A stretch of 64,000 nt of DNA from Portunus trituberculatus (Eukaryota; Arthropoda; Malacostraca; Decapoda; Portunidae), in assembly GCF_017591435.1 (NCBI RefSeq), contig NC_059304.1, forward strand, positions 28,879,020-28,943,019, in the 5' to 3' direction. Shown piece by piece: positions 9,312 through 20,150 of the stretch; the stretch's first letter is position 1; every line of letters starts with the position of its first letter. The translations under genes were made by a program, and so were the position numbers. The notes below the pieces were generated by a model that searched no databases, was not told where the DNA came from, and saw only the letters and a list, made by a program, of their open reading frames with translations.

Positions 9312-10882
9312 AATAGGAGCGTTCGCGTTAGGTGAATGCTTAGTACATACCACCAGAATCTTCATTTCAGATTTAAAAAAAAAAAAAAATCACTTTGCGG
9401 GCAATCATATAGAATCCCTTTCTGCTAGTGTTTTCATTGATTAAGATGTGAAAATAATTCGATCATACTTTTTTCGTAAAAAAATCATAGATTGAGTTTC
9501 CATTAAGAATTTCAACCAAAGCTTGTGACGATCCATCAAGTACATATTATTTGAATGAAGGCTAAGAAATGCACGTATTTTACCGTATATATATAGTTTT
9601 CTTGATTTTTAAATGTATTTGAAAGCACTATGAAGTACTCTTACACGAATTAAAAAGAAAAAAGTGTATTGAAATATTATGTTTTTGCCTGCAGTACGAC
9701 ACTTTCGACAACCAAAACAAACACGGGTGTTTGGCTGCTCCTCAGACCTCCAAGTAGAGCCAGCTTTCTTTTTATCATAACGAGGACACTTAAATATGGA
9801 GAAGGACTTAAAGAAGTGGACGGTGGCTAGTCTCAAGCACTACTTGAAGGCACTGGCAATACCACACTCGGGATATTCAAAAGATGCCCTTTTGCACATG
9901 GTGGAAAAGGCTACTAACAACCCGCAGCTGACCAGCATCACAGAAGATAATGATGGAGAAGAAACCAACATAAGGAGGAGGACAGTAGAAGTAAATGGGA
10001 CGTGCATAACTTTTCCTGATCCATATACACTGACTGAATGGGACACTAATCTCATAACATTACCACCTGTGACATCAGCACAATGCCTCAAATATCTACT
10101 CTCCAAAATGAGGTGGACATCAGAACGTGCTATAGCGTATGAGAAGGAGAGAGGATACCAACTATTTCTGGATAAGCATGTTACTGATGTCATTCTGAAG
10201 CATGGGTTTTTGAGGGTCGACCGGTCAACTCGAGTCCTTGTTTATGGTCCTTCGGTGATTTCAGCGGATCACGATTCGGAAATAAAGTATTGTTTCTCTG
10301 TTGTATTACACAAACAATTTCTAAACAACGTAAATGAAATATAGATTAACATAAAGTTTACATGAATCAAATGCATTACTTTTTGTCGAAAAGAAATGCT
10401 TACGGATTAAGTTAAGAATATAATGCAAAACTACTGGTACGGCTAATGGTGTTTTCGGCGATCTGGTGCACCGCATTGGTTCGTACGCCTGGCAGGGTGT
10501 TTTCAGAATAAAGAAACCACTCTCAGTAGAAATATAATATGTCAATTGTATCTCTTATTTTCTTGTATTATTGCTACATAGACTACACTATTAATGCATC
10601 CCCCAATTTTTTACGTTCCTTATAATGATGTGGGGAAGCAAATACGTGTACTATGGATTTCACTTTATATATGGCATATTAGTGCATCACATGCGTTTTG
10701 ATATATATAAACTACTTCTTTTGAGTTATTTAATATGTTATAAAATTGGTTTCTTGACTAAGAGATTGCATCATTCGTAGTATTAATTAAATAAAAAGTA
10801 AATAGCCACCCATGATGCCCGCAAAAGAAAACGGAAAATGACTCATTGGTAACTGAATCGCCTTAACGCGAACGCTCCTATT
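9312..10882 (+). mobile_element. Candidate DNA element with 19-bp inverted repeats and a SAP-domain gene
   Basis: AATAGGAGCGTTCGCGTTA at 9312-9330 recurs exactly inverted at 10864-10882. Weaker matches continue inward on both sides, including TTGCGGGCA at about 9395-9403 and, inverted, near 10818-10830. The only gene inside is the plus-strand SAP-domain frame at 9796-10344. No clear target-site duplication was found. GG lies directly outside both ends on the plus strand, which is too short to be convincing. The length (1571 bp) and single truncated gene suggest a deletion derivative of a larger transposon. The superfamily cannot be named from the window. Confidence 0.6.
9796..10344 (+). CDS. 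SAP-domain protein, 182 residues, probably truncated
   Basis: The frame opens with MEKDLKKW and a SAP motif (about residues 5-39: LKHYLKALAIP...SKDALLHMV), a small helix-extended-loop-helix DNA-binding module. Residues 70-135 (TFPDPYTLTEWDTNLITLPP...ALERG-type EKERGYQLFLDKHV) resemble the N-terminal half of uncharacterised arthropod proteins that, as I recall, continue into SWIM zinc-binding and YqaJ-like nuclease domains. Here the resemblance stops near residue 137 and the frame runs into unrelated sequence until the stop. The start was chosen because the SAP motif follows within five codons. It sits alone between inverted repeats, so it may be the DNA-binding part of a mobile-element protein rather than a host gene. 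An exon with a missed donor near 10180 is possible. Confidence 0.6.
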   Translation: MEKDLKKWTVASLKHYLKALAIPHSGYSKDALLHMVEKATNNPQLTSITEDNDGEETNIRRRTVEVNGTCITFPDPYTLTEWDTNLITLPPVTSAQCLKYLLSKMRWTSERAIAYEKERGYQLFLDKHVTDVILKHGFLRVDRSTRVLVYGPSVISADHDSEIKYCFSVVLHKQFLNNVNEI

Positions 10883-11326
10883 GGTACATGCTGGCATCAT
10901 TACCAAATCCTTAGTAGGCACGAGTGAGTGGAGTATCTCGTCGCCTCTCAGGGCAGCTGTGACGCCGTGAGGGAACAGCAGTCTATTAGAGTTTGTACAT
11001 TGTCAGCAGAAAGAACCTGAGTGTTGCAGTTGCTGTGAAATATAGTGTTGGGGACCACATGTGTGTGTGTGTGTGTTTTTTTTTTTTTAATGCACCTTAA
11101 CTGAGTATAACTTTTAAGGCATAAATCACATTACTTCAGGGACACCCACCATCTTTGCACTTTCTTTTTTTTCTATGTCTTAGAGAACAAGTACATTCCC
11201 CTGTAGCTGTACAGAATACTTACAACACCTTGCAATGAAAATACTTGTGTGGCCACCAAATGAGGAAAAAATAAAGTGAATTTGCCACAGCCTGCATTGC
11301 GAGAAAGTGCAGATAACGTTCTTAAT
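10883..11326. other. No gene recognised
   Basis: Spacer between the SAP-gene element and the piggyBac element. It contains a short (GT)n plus T run near 11060-11088. Nothing else was recognised. Confidence 0.4.
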
Positions 11327-11330
11327 TTAA

Positions 11331-13624
11331 CCCTTTAGTGACCGAACCATGAAAAACTTTGAGTACAGACACAAATATTTATGTAATGACTTGTTGAGAT
11401 CCACTTATGATAATGAAACGAAGAATTTTTTTTTTACATATATTAGAAAAATTACAGTGTGCCCAAAATGGGAACGTTGGACACTTCCGGTACCAAATTA
11501 TACATATAAACTCAAATTACAAATGTATTATTCAGATAACTAAGAAAACAGATTTGTTATTATTTATTTCAATTTATCCGTACACTGGGTTCATATACAG
11601 ATCTTTTCATAAAAATATATCCTTTAATACCAAAAGAACAAACAAAAATATCATGTATTTATTTCTCTGTTAGCATCAATGTCTCATTTCTTGTGGAACA
11701 GGGCACTGCACCCCTTATGGAGTCTTTTCTCACACTTGACGCAGCTTAGGCGTGTGTTTTTCTTGCACAGAATGCATCTTCCCTGTGGACATTGTTCTAG
11801 AAAGTGGTTGACATTGTCATACCTTATTGCTTTGGGCACAGTTGATGTTGGCCCTCCTTTTCTTTTTCTGGGTTCTTGGATTCTTATAAGTGTCCTAGCT
11901 ATATCCCGCCTGAAATCCTTATGGCTTACTTCAGAGGTAGGGTTTACATACTGGTAGAACCTGAAGCTTGCTACAATGGAGAGGTTCAGCAGCTGAGCAA
12001 AGATATTCCAATACCACTTCCTAGAACGCAGTCTTGGCCTGTATGTCGACAACATTTGGTCACACATCCACCCCACCCATGCCTTTATTGTACATGGTTA
12101 TCAAATAAGGCTGTTGTATATTCTTTTTTCCTTCTTTTTTTACCCATCTGTTTACCTTTTGCATAGGACTGATTCCATAATAATTGCTAGCAACTGTGAC
12201 AATGCTGTTGTCATTCCACCTGGCACATAAGACTACATCATCCGATCTATAGTCGTATGAACCCTCTCTTTCTTTTCAGCATCTTTCTTTGACATAAGAG
12301 GGCACTTTCCGGTGCGATTATCCTAATAGTTCCACAAGCTCGAACACCCTTCTTGGTAAGGTTAACCATCAGTGCATGACTAGTAAAAAAAATTGTCAAA
12401 AAACACTACATGCTCATCCTTATTTACCACTGGTTGTAACATGTTCATCACCACCTGAGTTCCCAAGGGCTCTTTTCTATTTTCCTCCTTTGCACAATAG
12501 AGAGAAAAGTTATAAGGATATCCATCAGCACTACACATCATCCACATCTTGTACCCAAATCTGACAGGTTTATTTCTTATGAATTGTTTTGCACTGTGTC
12601 TTCCACGATAAGGGATCATTGATTCGTCGATGCTCAAGAATTCATGAAAACGCCATGTTTCTGACAATTATCTTTGAGCATTTGAAGCAAGGGTAGGATT
12701 TTGGCCATCTTTGAGTCTCCTAAATTGTTGTTGTCAGCTACGTGAAAGTACCTCTTGATGGACTTGAATCTTTCCCTGCTCATTGTCTTTGCAAATATTT
12801 GAATTTCTAAGTCCTCACTGGTTGACCAGTAGTCATTCTCAGCAGGAACACTATGATATCCGCTAATTATTAGCAGTCCAAGAAACTTCATCATTTCATC
12901 CTCATCAATGCTGAAATTCTTGTCGTTTTGTCCGCTGTGCATACAAGTTTGTTTGCTGTGTTAGATGACTGATCATCTCATCTGTGAAGAAAAGTTTATA
13001 GATCTCAAACATGTCTTTTCCTAAATGAACATCACCAAAACCTGAAGGTATGGAATGAGAACCAAGTGAGATATTTTCCTTTTTACGCCATCTTCCTTTT
13101 GTTCCAGCCTCTCTGCTACTCACAGCAAAGTGTCAGCGTAGCCTGTGTGTATGGAGTATGGACTTATTGCACCACCTACCACGGAACACAGCCTAACATG
13201 TTTCAAGTTTATGAATAAATAAGGGTATTTTGCGAACGTAAGTGCCCAACGTTCCCATTTTGGGAACATGTTATAAAAACAACTACAGTGACAAATCTAT
13301 AATACAAATTTTGTGCAACGACAAATATTATCAAAGAAGAATCATATCCAGATCATCAAATACAAAGGAACATCTAAAATCACGATATTTCGTAAATAAA
13401 GAAATTTTTTCTCGAAGACTATGATTTTTCTCAAAATTTCATAAATACATAACGAAAAAAACAAAAATAAACTTACAGAAAACTAAAATGTTTTAATTTA
13501 GTTGAGATAGTTATGCATTCAACATTACATCTCATATGGTATAAACAACAAAAAAATATAAATTAGGCTAGTAAAGTGACGTATTAGTGTTGTTCCCAAA
13601 ATGGGAACGTTGGACACTAAAGGG
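11331..13624 (-). mobile_element. piggyBac element with TTAA target duplication
   Basis: TTAA lies directly outside both ends (11327-11330 and 13625-13628). The terminal repeats CCCTTTAGTGACC and (inverted) CCCTTTAGTGTCC match. A subterminal motif CCAACGTTCCCATTTTGGGA occurs, in either orientation, near 11466-11486, 13248-13270 and 13591-13612. The minus-strand transposase (11684-13123) is recognisable but broken. The 2294-bp length is normal for piggyBac. Confidence 0.95.
11684..13123 (-). pseudogene. piggyBac transposase (DDE_Tnp_1_7), broken
   Basis: Cut-and-paste transposase in at least four fragments. Order on the minus strand: N-terminal domain (13123-12905), the MMKFLGLLIISGY block (12942-12634), the catalytic core with SIDESMIPYRGR (first Asp) and VVFFDNFFY (second Asp) (12667-12380), RWNDNSIVTVASN in the third-Asp region (about 12260-12170), then STYRPRLRSRKWYW (12076). 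It ends with a cysteine-rich tail, CILCKK...CVKCEK...HKGC (11760-11690), the zinc-binding C-terminus of the family. Frameshifts near 12910, 12650, 12380 and 12080 separate the parts. All expected domains remain, so this is a moderately old inactivation. Confidence 0.92.
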
Positions 13625-13979
13625 TTAAGCACAAGCCACGTACTTTTGTCAGACTGTGTTATTCTCAACAAAGCAGCCTGATTATTCAATAATCTTTAAA
13701 TAACTCAACTACAGGATTCTGTATTCCTGGACTCAAAATACTGCCTTTAGACACATTGCCTTCTGCCTGTACACTACGCAGTAACAAGTACAACAGCCGC
13801 CCAAGATTTGCTTTTTATACATCATGTATGTAAATGTGTAAAGCTGAAATCATCCATACTAGGCCAAATTCATGTGATACAGGAATACCCCGATAACCGA
13901 AGGGGTTATGTACCTCAAAGACTATTCGAATAGTGAATCTTTGGTTATTGAAGCAAGTTTTTCATTAAGAATTAATAAA

Positions 13980-15875
13980 AACAATTTTCTTCAGTATTTA
14001 CTAGGGTAAGAATAGGAAATCCTGTTACAAACAGTGCGACGAGTAGTTTAAGAGCTTTAGAAAATATTGATATAAAACCGGGAATTATTAGGAAACTTAT
14101 TCTTGAACTAGACGATAGGAAAGCCAGTGGTCATGATGAGCTACATGCCAGAGTACTTAGGGAGGGTGTAGACAGTATTTCTGAAGCACTTAAGTTAATC
14201 TTTGAAAGATCACTTAGGTTTGCTGAGATACCTCAGGACTGGAAGTTAGCTAATGTTACTCCAATATTTAAAAAAGGTAGGAAGGATGATGCGAATAATT
14301 ATAGACCGATCAGTTTAACTAGTATAGTATGTAAGATACTAGAGAAAATCATTAAGGGTAGTATTTGGGAGCATTTAAATGAGAATAGATTAATTAGAGA
14401 TACGCAGCATGGCTTTAGATCAGGGAGGTCCTGTCTTACAAATTTGCTCGATATCTTAGAATATATTACCAAGGAGTTAGATGATGGAAATAGCATAGAT
14501 GTTATATATCTAGATTTTAGCAAGGCGTTTGATAAGGTACCGCATAGGAGGCTAGTGTACAAATTGAGACTACATGGGATAGGGGGTAGGTTAGTTGATT
14601 GGATTAGTGAATGGCTTTCTGATAGGAAACAGAGAGTAGTATTAAATGGGGCAATGTCTGAGTGGAAGGAAGTGGTTAGTGGGGTACCCCAAGGATCAGT
14701 GCTAGGACCTCTTCTTTTCTTGGTGTACATTAACGATTTAGATATAGGAATTAGTAGCAAAGTATCAAAGTTTGCAGATGATAATCAGATAGCATGTGCA
14801 GTACAGGGTGAAAAGGACAATTACAGGATACAACGAGACCTGGACAGGCTGATAGCATGGGCAGACAGGTGGCAGATGGAGTTTAATTCTGATAAGTGTC
14901 AGGTTATGCATTTAGGTAAAGACAACACAAACTTTAACTATGAGATGGAGGGATGTTGGCTAGAGGCAGTAGAGGAAGGAAAGGATTTAGGAGTAGTGAT
15001 AGACAGGACTATGAAATTTTCAAAGCAATGTTTAGAAGCAAGAAATAGGGCAAATAGGATCCTGGGTTTTATAAATAGAAATGTTAGTTATAAAAGTAAG
15101 GATGTGGTGCGTAGCTTATATAATTCCTATGTTAGGCCCCATTTAGAGTATTGCATACAGGCCTGGTCACCCCACTATAGGCAGGATATCAACATGTTAG
15201 AAGCAGTTCAGAGAAGAGCAACTAGGATGATACCAGCATTAAAGCACCTGGAGTATAGAGATAGATTAAAGGAATTAAACATGTTTTCATTTGAGAGGAG
15301 ATGTATAAGAGGGGATATGATAGTTATTTAAAATGTTCTCAGATACAAACTACATAGATGTGAGATCTTTCTTTACCTTAGAGGAGGGAAATAGGACTAG
15401 AAATCATGGCAGGAAGATTAGAAAGCAAGGCTGCAGGTTAGATATAAGAAAATATTTCTTTAGTCATAGGGTGGTAGACTTCTGGAATGCATTGCCAGAA
15501 ACGGTTGTAAATAGCACTAGTTTGACAATGTTTAAAAACAGATTAGATAAGCACTTAAATTTATTAGATTTATAATTATGTATAGCACTGCATGATAGTT
15601 TTTATAAGAAATTTACTATAGTTAAATAAGACATGATCCCCATGTATGGGGACCACAAATTGTAGAGGATTTCGCTGCAGGACTTAGCCCTGTTAATGGG
15701 CCAAATATTTAGAATTAGTATATAATGTATTGTGTACTTGTAAGTGTATCTTTAAGTACTGATGACGAGGTCGCTGTGTGACTGATACAGGATAACCTAG
15801 ATGGGCCCTGGTGGCCCTTTGTTATCCTATTATTTATGTTATGTTATATGTTATATGTTATGTTAAAAGGAGACA
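13980..15875 (+). mobile_element. LINE family A copy 2, 5' truncated, inside old Tigger
   Basis: Plus-strand copy of the CR1-like family seen at 1-3200. It starts in the linker before the RT (AATTTTCTTCAGTATTTACT) and runs through the RT to a 3' untranslated region containing GGGCCCTGGTGGCCC. It ends in a variable ATGTT repeat (about 15832-15867), the kind of short repeat tail typical of CR1/L2 elements. It lies in the left terminal part of the 13880-21177 Tigger. Confidence 0.88.
14031..15575 (+). pseudogene. LINE-A reverse transcriptase, nearly intact
   Basis: Encodes the RT that copies LINE RNA at a nicked target. In order: KASGHDELHARVLREG, IPQDWKLANVTPIFKK, NYRPISLTS, QHGFRSGRSCLTNL, YLDFSKAFDKVPH (first catalytic Asp), SGVPQGSVLGPLLF, KFADDNQIA (the FADD catalytic pair), EFNSDKCQVMHLG, LEYCIQAWSPHYRQDI and the C-terminal RATRMIPALKHLEYRDRL. 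The frame is open from 14031 to 15331 apart from a possible break before 14444. Near 15331 a frameshift moves the last block (FFSHRVVDFWNALPETVV, 15420-15575) to another frame. Few lesions, so it is younger than the host Tigger. Confidence 0.88.
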
Positions 15876-17371
15876 ATACGTTCCAAGCACTCTCCTGACT
15901 TCCATTAGCTATCTACCTCCTCCCCCCCAAGAAAAGCATAACAAAACACAAAATATCTTGTTTTCTTTGGAAATTTATTACAAATGAAATAACATAACAT
16001 GCATGGTGGTCTGCAGCCAGGCAGGCATCAGCCAGAATGCTTAGGTGAGTGTTGGTAAACAGCTTTGTGGGTCACTGTGGAGGCAGCCTGGGAGGGAGGC
16101 AGCAATGTTGCCACATCAGAATCTGAAGTCTCAATTTCTGCAACTTATCTGAGGTTTTGGAAAGTTTTGTGGATGTTTTGGAGGGTTAGAGTCGACTAGT
16201 TAGAGAATTTCAAGTTCACTAGACCTTTCTTGTTTGGAGCTGAGAATCTGCAGTCTTGCTAAAAAGTGTAATGATTGGAGACGACTGAGAGGTGCTTGCA
16301 GATGACACAGAGAAACATTTTGGCTTGAAAAAATCAGAGACTAGTCTGCTTTGCCAAAACTTTTTTCTGTTTGTGTAGTTCTTTATAACAGGTGATATTA
16401 GATTGATTCTGAATTTTAAAACTGCTTTCAGCATTTGGGTTAACATTGTATATGAGGTCACACAGCTCATGAGGTCACACAGCTCATTTCTTTCTTGATT
16501 ATGAGTTCCAGACTCGGAAGGGAGAGTGAGGGGATTGTTGTTGGCGTGTCAGGTTTATTTTCGTCATTTTTTCTCTGTTCTTCAAGTTCCAAGAGATCCT
16601 CTGTTGTCATTTCCTTGTCGTGCAAGTCCAGAAGCTTGTCAACATCATCCAAAAGCACCTTTTCGTCATCGCCAAGCTTTGCGCTATTAGCAAGATCAGC
16701 AATTTCTTTTGTGAGGACGGAATGGTCTGGCACTGAAAATCCACAGAAATCATGCACTATCTCTGGCCATACCTTGCCCCAAACTGTTCATGGTCGCATG
16801 AGAAACTTCATCCCATGCAGCACCAATATTATCTAGTCCATTTTTTATGTTGTAAGACCTCCAATACTCTCGGACACTAATGCCTAGTTCATCAGTGGCA
16901 TGAATCATGTCTGTAATTGTGTGCCTTGTATAATAAGCCTTGAATGTGGCAATTATGCCTTGATCACAAGGCTGAAGAAGGGAAGTGGTGTTCAGAGGCA
17001 TAAAAGTGACTTCAGTGTTGTCACACCAGTTTGTCATGGCATGAGGATGACCAGGGGCATTGTCTAAGATGAGGAGAGCTTTGTTTGCTAAATCATGCTG
17101 TGCAGTATACCGAGAGATAAAAGGAGAAAGGTAATTGAAAATGTAGTTATAGATAATAGAAGAATCGACCCACGCAGATTTGTTTGCTCGCCAGATCACA
17201 GGCAGTGTAGATTTGTGCGTATTTTTCAGTGCCCGAGGATTCTCAGAAGTGTAAACCAACAATGGTTTGAGTTTTAGATCACCCTCAGAATTGCCTCCTA
17301 AAAGTAAAGTTAATCTGTCTTTTGCAGCCTTAAACCCTGGAGCACTTTTCTCTTTTTTGAACAAGTAGGTC

Positions 17372-17399
17372 CTGAACACAAACCACATACATAGATTAA

Positions 17400-17471
<72 letters not shown>
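17372..17471. repeat. (TA)n tract at left end of inner Tigger
   Basis: About 68 bp of TA (17404-17471) directly next to the inverted repeat CAGTAAGATTGGTCATCTCGC. The rest (17372-17403) is the acceptor side of the old transposase intron. Confidence 0.93.
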
Positions 17472-17474
<3 letters not shown>

Positions 17475-20080
17475 TAAGATTGGTCATCTCGCAGTAAATT
17501 GGTACTGGACTATCGGCCGCGAGATGAATAACCGCGAGATGAGCGATATTGAAATACATGTAAATAGCATAATTGGTTCTTAGGTATGGTACATGATCAT
17601 CCTATAACTCGAAATAACCGTCCAAAAACACAAAATATTTTGCTGAAAATTGTTCACATAAACGAGGTTATGCATAATCTGTATGTTAATAAACAATATT
17701 AAACACTTTTCAACATAATAATAAAGGTTAAAATATTTTCTACTTACGTTACGAGAGAGTGTGACTGGCTTGAGTGGCCTGGCGTGGTAGTAGTGGGGAG
17801 CCGTGACTACTGGCTACTTGCTCCCTTCTCCACTGTTTGTGCATCACCCCCAGCACTGAGTGCAACCTCAGCTTCAAAGCCATCAAAATCCAGAGCGATG
17901 TCATCTTCCTGTAAAAGGCCCAGCAGGTCATCGACATCCTCTTCATCTTCACCTGGTTCAGCTGTTACGTTAGCTAGAGCATTGGCAGCCTGTGATTGAC
18001 TGAAGTATCCTGTGATCAGTGACTGGTGGCGAGCATTAACACGAGACATGTAGAGGTCTTTATAAATGTTCATCACTTGATCAAGAGATGGCTGTAATAT
18101 GCTGCGTGGATATGGGCGCCTGTCATATTCCTCCAGTTGTTCAGTCAGCCGTGAGAAGGTCATGAGAATCTCCGTCAGTTGCCCAGTTGTCGGTTCGCCT
18201 GGCTGAACATTTTGCTCCTGCTGTCCATCCTCTTCAGGATCATCTTGAGCTTCATCTTCCTCAAGCATCTCCTCAATAGTAGCCTCCTGTTGATGGATAC
18301 CAATAATTTCTTGCAAGTCACTGGCCTCCACAGCCGAAAAGCCAGGTGCAGGGATCAGACGTGCAGCTTCTACAGTCTGCGAGAGTGTGGTGGCTTCCTG
18401 CTGGTGCTCACGCACAGCTGTTCCGACCTCACCTAACAAAAACTTCCAAGCGTGTAACACTTTAGCTTTGTTTATTTTCTGCCAGGCCTTCACAATGCGG
18501 TCAACAGCATCCTTAAGGTTGTAGTTTTTCCAAAACTGGTTCACAGTTAACACTTCTCGGGTCTGAGATGGTGGTGGGTCTGAACTGGTGCTGGCGATCG
18601 GTTCATTGGGCTCATCCTGGTCACGTACATTTAGCTCAGCCTCAATCCTCTCTAGTTCTTGTAGTGAGTCAGTCTTGACATGCATGTCATCATAGAGAGA
18701 CTGATAATAAAAGAGCTTGACGTTGCAGATGAACTCTTTATCAAGAGGCTGTAGAAGTGATGTTGTATTAGGCGGGAGGAAGACAACTTCTACATTAGGA
18801 TGACGCCCTATTAGGAATTTACCATGCCCCGGAGCATTATCCATACATAGCAGCACCTTGAGATCTATATTCTTCCTCTTGCAATAACTCTGGGCATCAG
18901 GGACAAAATGATTGTCAAACCAGTCAGTGCACAGTGCCGACGTGACCCAGGCCGCCTTATTACTGGCCCAATAAACATTAAGCTGGTTCATATTGCAATT
19001 CCTGTATGCTCTAGGCTTAGCAGAGCGATAGATGACTTGGGGCTTCATCAAACACTCGCCACTTGCATTAGCTGTGAATAAAACAGTAATGCGGTCCTTG
19101 GAAGGCTTCACACCCCTAGCTTGTCTTTCATTCTTGGCGATGAGGGTTGATTTTGGTGCCCGCTTCCAGTAAATCCCAGTTTCATCACAGTTAAAAATCT
19201 GGTCACGGCTGTAACCGCCTTCAGTCACAAGACGTTGAAAAATCTCTGGGTAAGTTCTGGCTGCTTCCTCATCTGGTGATCTGCTTTCACCATGCTTCAG
19301 GGCATACTTAACTTCATATCTTTTCTTAAATGCTACTAGCCAGCCTACAAAAGCCGCAAAATGGGGTGGACGGTTAACATTTTTCTTATGGCACACTGAA
19401 TCAAAGTACAGCCGTGCTTGTGATCTTATTGCAGGGCCAGAAAGATCACCCTTCTCTCGATCCCTTCTGATTACCCATTCATTTAGGTAATGTTCCATGA
19501 TTGCAAGCAATCTGTTGCGCTGTGAAGTATCAGCCAGTGTGCGTGCTGAGGGAAACCGAGAAAACATCTTCACGGAAGCAGCCAAGTTTTCTTTATTTTT
19601 GCGCACTGATCGTACTGTTGATTCAGGACAGTTAAACTTACGCATTATGTCACATGTTCTTGCACCATTGTTCATCATCTGAACCATTTCTTTCTTTTCC
19701 TGGAGAGTATATTTTCTGAGCTTCACTCCCTTTCGATATTCACGCTTCTCACGTCTACCACGTTTTTCACCAGAGTTTCCACCACGATTTCTGCCACTAC
19801 CACTCACAGAACTCATGTTCCTTGTTATTTCAAGTTATTGTACTGCCACTAGAATGTTTTCACTTTAACAACAAAAGTAAATATGCACCACAACACAACA
19901 AAATCGCAAAATTGTTGTTGACCCAGCTTCTGCCCTGATGTGACCGACCCAAGCCAACCATTAAACTGGCGCGCCAGCCTATGCGCATGCGCGAGATGTT
20001 CATTTACCACCACTAGATGGCAGAAGGTGGGAAATTTGAAAGAGGCGCGAGATGCTAAATTCGCGAGATGACCGTTCATA

Positions 20081-20083
<3 letters not shown>
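17472..20083 (-). mobile_element. Intact pogo/Tigger element inserted in the old Tigger's intron
   Basis: Ends CAGTAAGATTGGTCATCTCGC and, inverted, CAGTATGAACGGTCATCTCGC are good terminal repeats. CGCGAGATG recurs inside both ends. Each end touches a TA tract. The single gene is an uninterrupted 669-codon transposase (17807-19816, minus). The 2612-bp length, matching ends and intact gene make it the best candidate for a recently active DNA transposon here. Confidence 0.92.
17807..19816 (-). CDS. pogo/Tigger-type transposase, intact, 669 residues
   Basis: Cut-and-paste transposase of the CENP-B/pogo type. After a basic Gly/Arg-rich start it has a first helix-turn-helix (about 33-78: KLRKYTLQEKKEMVQMM...CDIMRKFNCPESTV), a second CENP-B-type DNA-binding half (about 95-175) and a DDE domain (about 205-370). 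Likely catalytic residues are D211 (FNCDETGIYWKR), D326 (LLCMDNAPGH) and D359 (TTSLLQPLDKEF), a DD32D spacing. A long acidic tail follows from about 500 to 669. No frameshift or stop is present. A domesticated host gene is less likely, because the element's inverted repeats surround it closely. Start: first ATG, 267 bp inside the right inverted repeat. Confidence 0.92.
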   Translation of the reverse strand: MSSVSGSGRNRGGNSGEKRGRREKREYRKGVKLRKYTLQEKKEMVQMMNNGARTCDIMRKFNCPESTVRSVRKNKENLAASVKMFSRFPSARTLADTSQRNRLLAIMEHYLNEWVIRRDREKGDLSGPAIRSQARLYFDSVCHKKNVNRPPHFAAFVGWLVAFKKRYEVKYALKHGESRSPDEEAARTYPEIFQRLVTEGGYSRDQIFNCDETGIYWKRAPKSTLIAKNERQARGVKPSKDRITVLFTANASGECLMKPQVIYRSAKPRAYRNCNMNQLNVYWASNKAAWVTSALCTDWFDNHFVPDAQSYCKRKNIDLKVLLCMDNAPGHGKFLIGRHPNVEVVFLPPNTTSLLQPLDKEFICNVKLFYYQSLYDDMHVKTDSLQELERIEAELNVRDQDEPNEPIASTSSDPPPSQTREVLTVNQFWKNYNLKDAVDRIVKAWQKINKAKVLHAWKFLLGEVGTAVREHQQEATTLSQTVEAARLIPAPGFSAVEASDLQEIIGIHQQEATIEEMLEEDEAQDDPEEDGQQEQNVQPGEPTTGQLTEILMTFSRLTEQLEEYDRRPYPRSILQPSLDQVMNIYKDLYMSRVNARHQSLITGYFSQSQAANALANVTAEPGEDEEDVDDLLGLLQEDDIALDFDGFEAEVALSAGGDAQTVEKGASSQ

Positions 20084-20148
<65 letters not shown>
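20084..20148. repeat. (TA)n tract at right end of inner Tigger
   Basis: About 63 bp of uninterrupted TA directly outside the right inverted repeat. It mirrors the tract at the left end. Confidence 0.95.

Positions 20149-20150
<2 letters not shown>

Noticed and set aside
9609..9836. Minus-strand frame with a CFGCRKC motif overlapping the SAP gene start
   Set aside because: A single short Cys motif is not enough, and it overlaps the better supported SAP frame on the other strand.
11062..11088. Regulatory GT/T-rich element before the piggyBac insertion
   Set aside because: Plain dinucleotide and homopolymer run with no supporting context.
16495..16836. Plus-strand Ser-rich frame
   Set aside because: Antisense shadow of the acidic C-terminal part of the old Tigger transposase.
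17807..19816. Domesticated TIGD/CENP-B-like host gene
   Set aside because: Matched inverted repeats and TA tracts closely surround it, so an ordinary transposon is the simpler reading.
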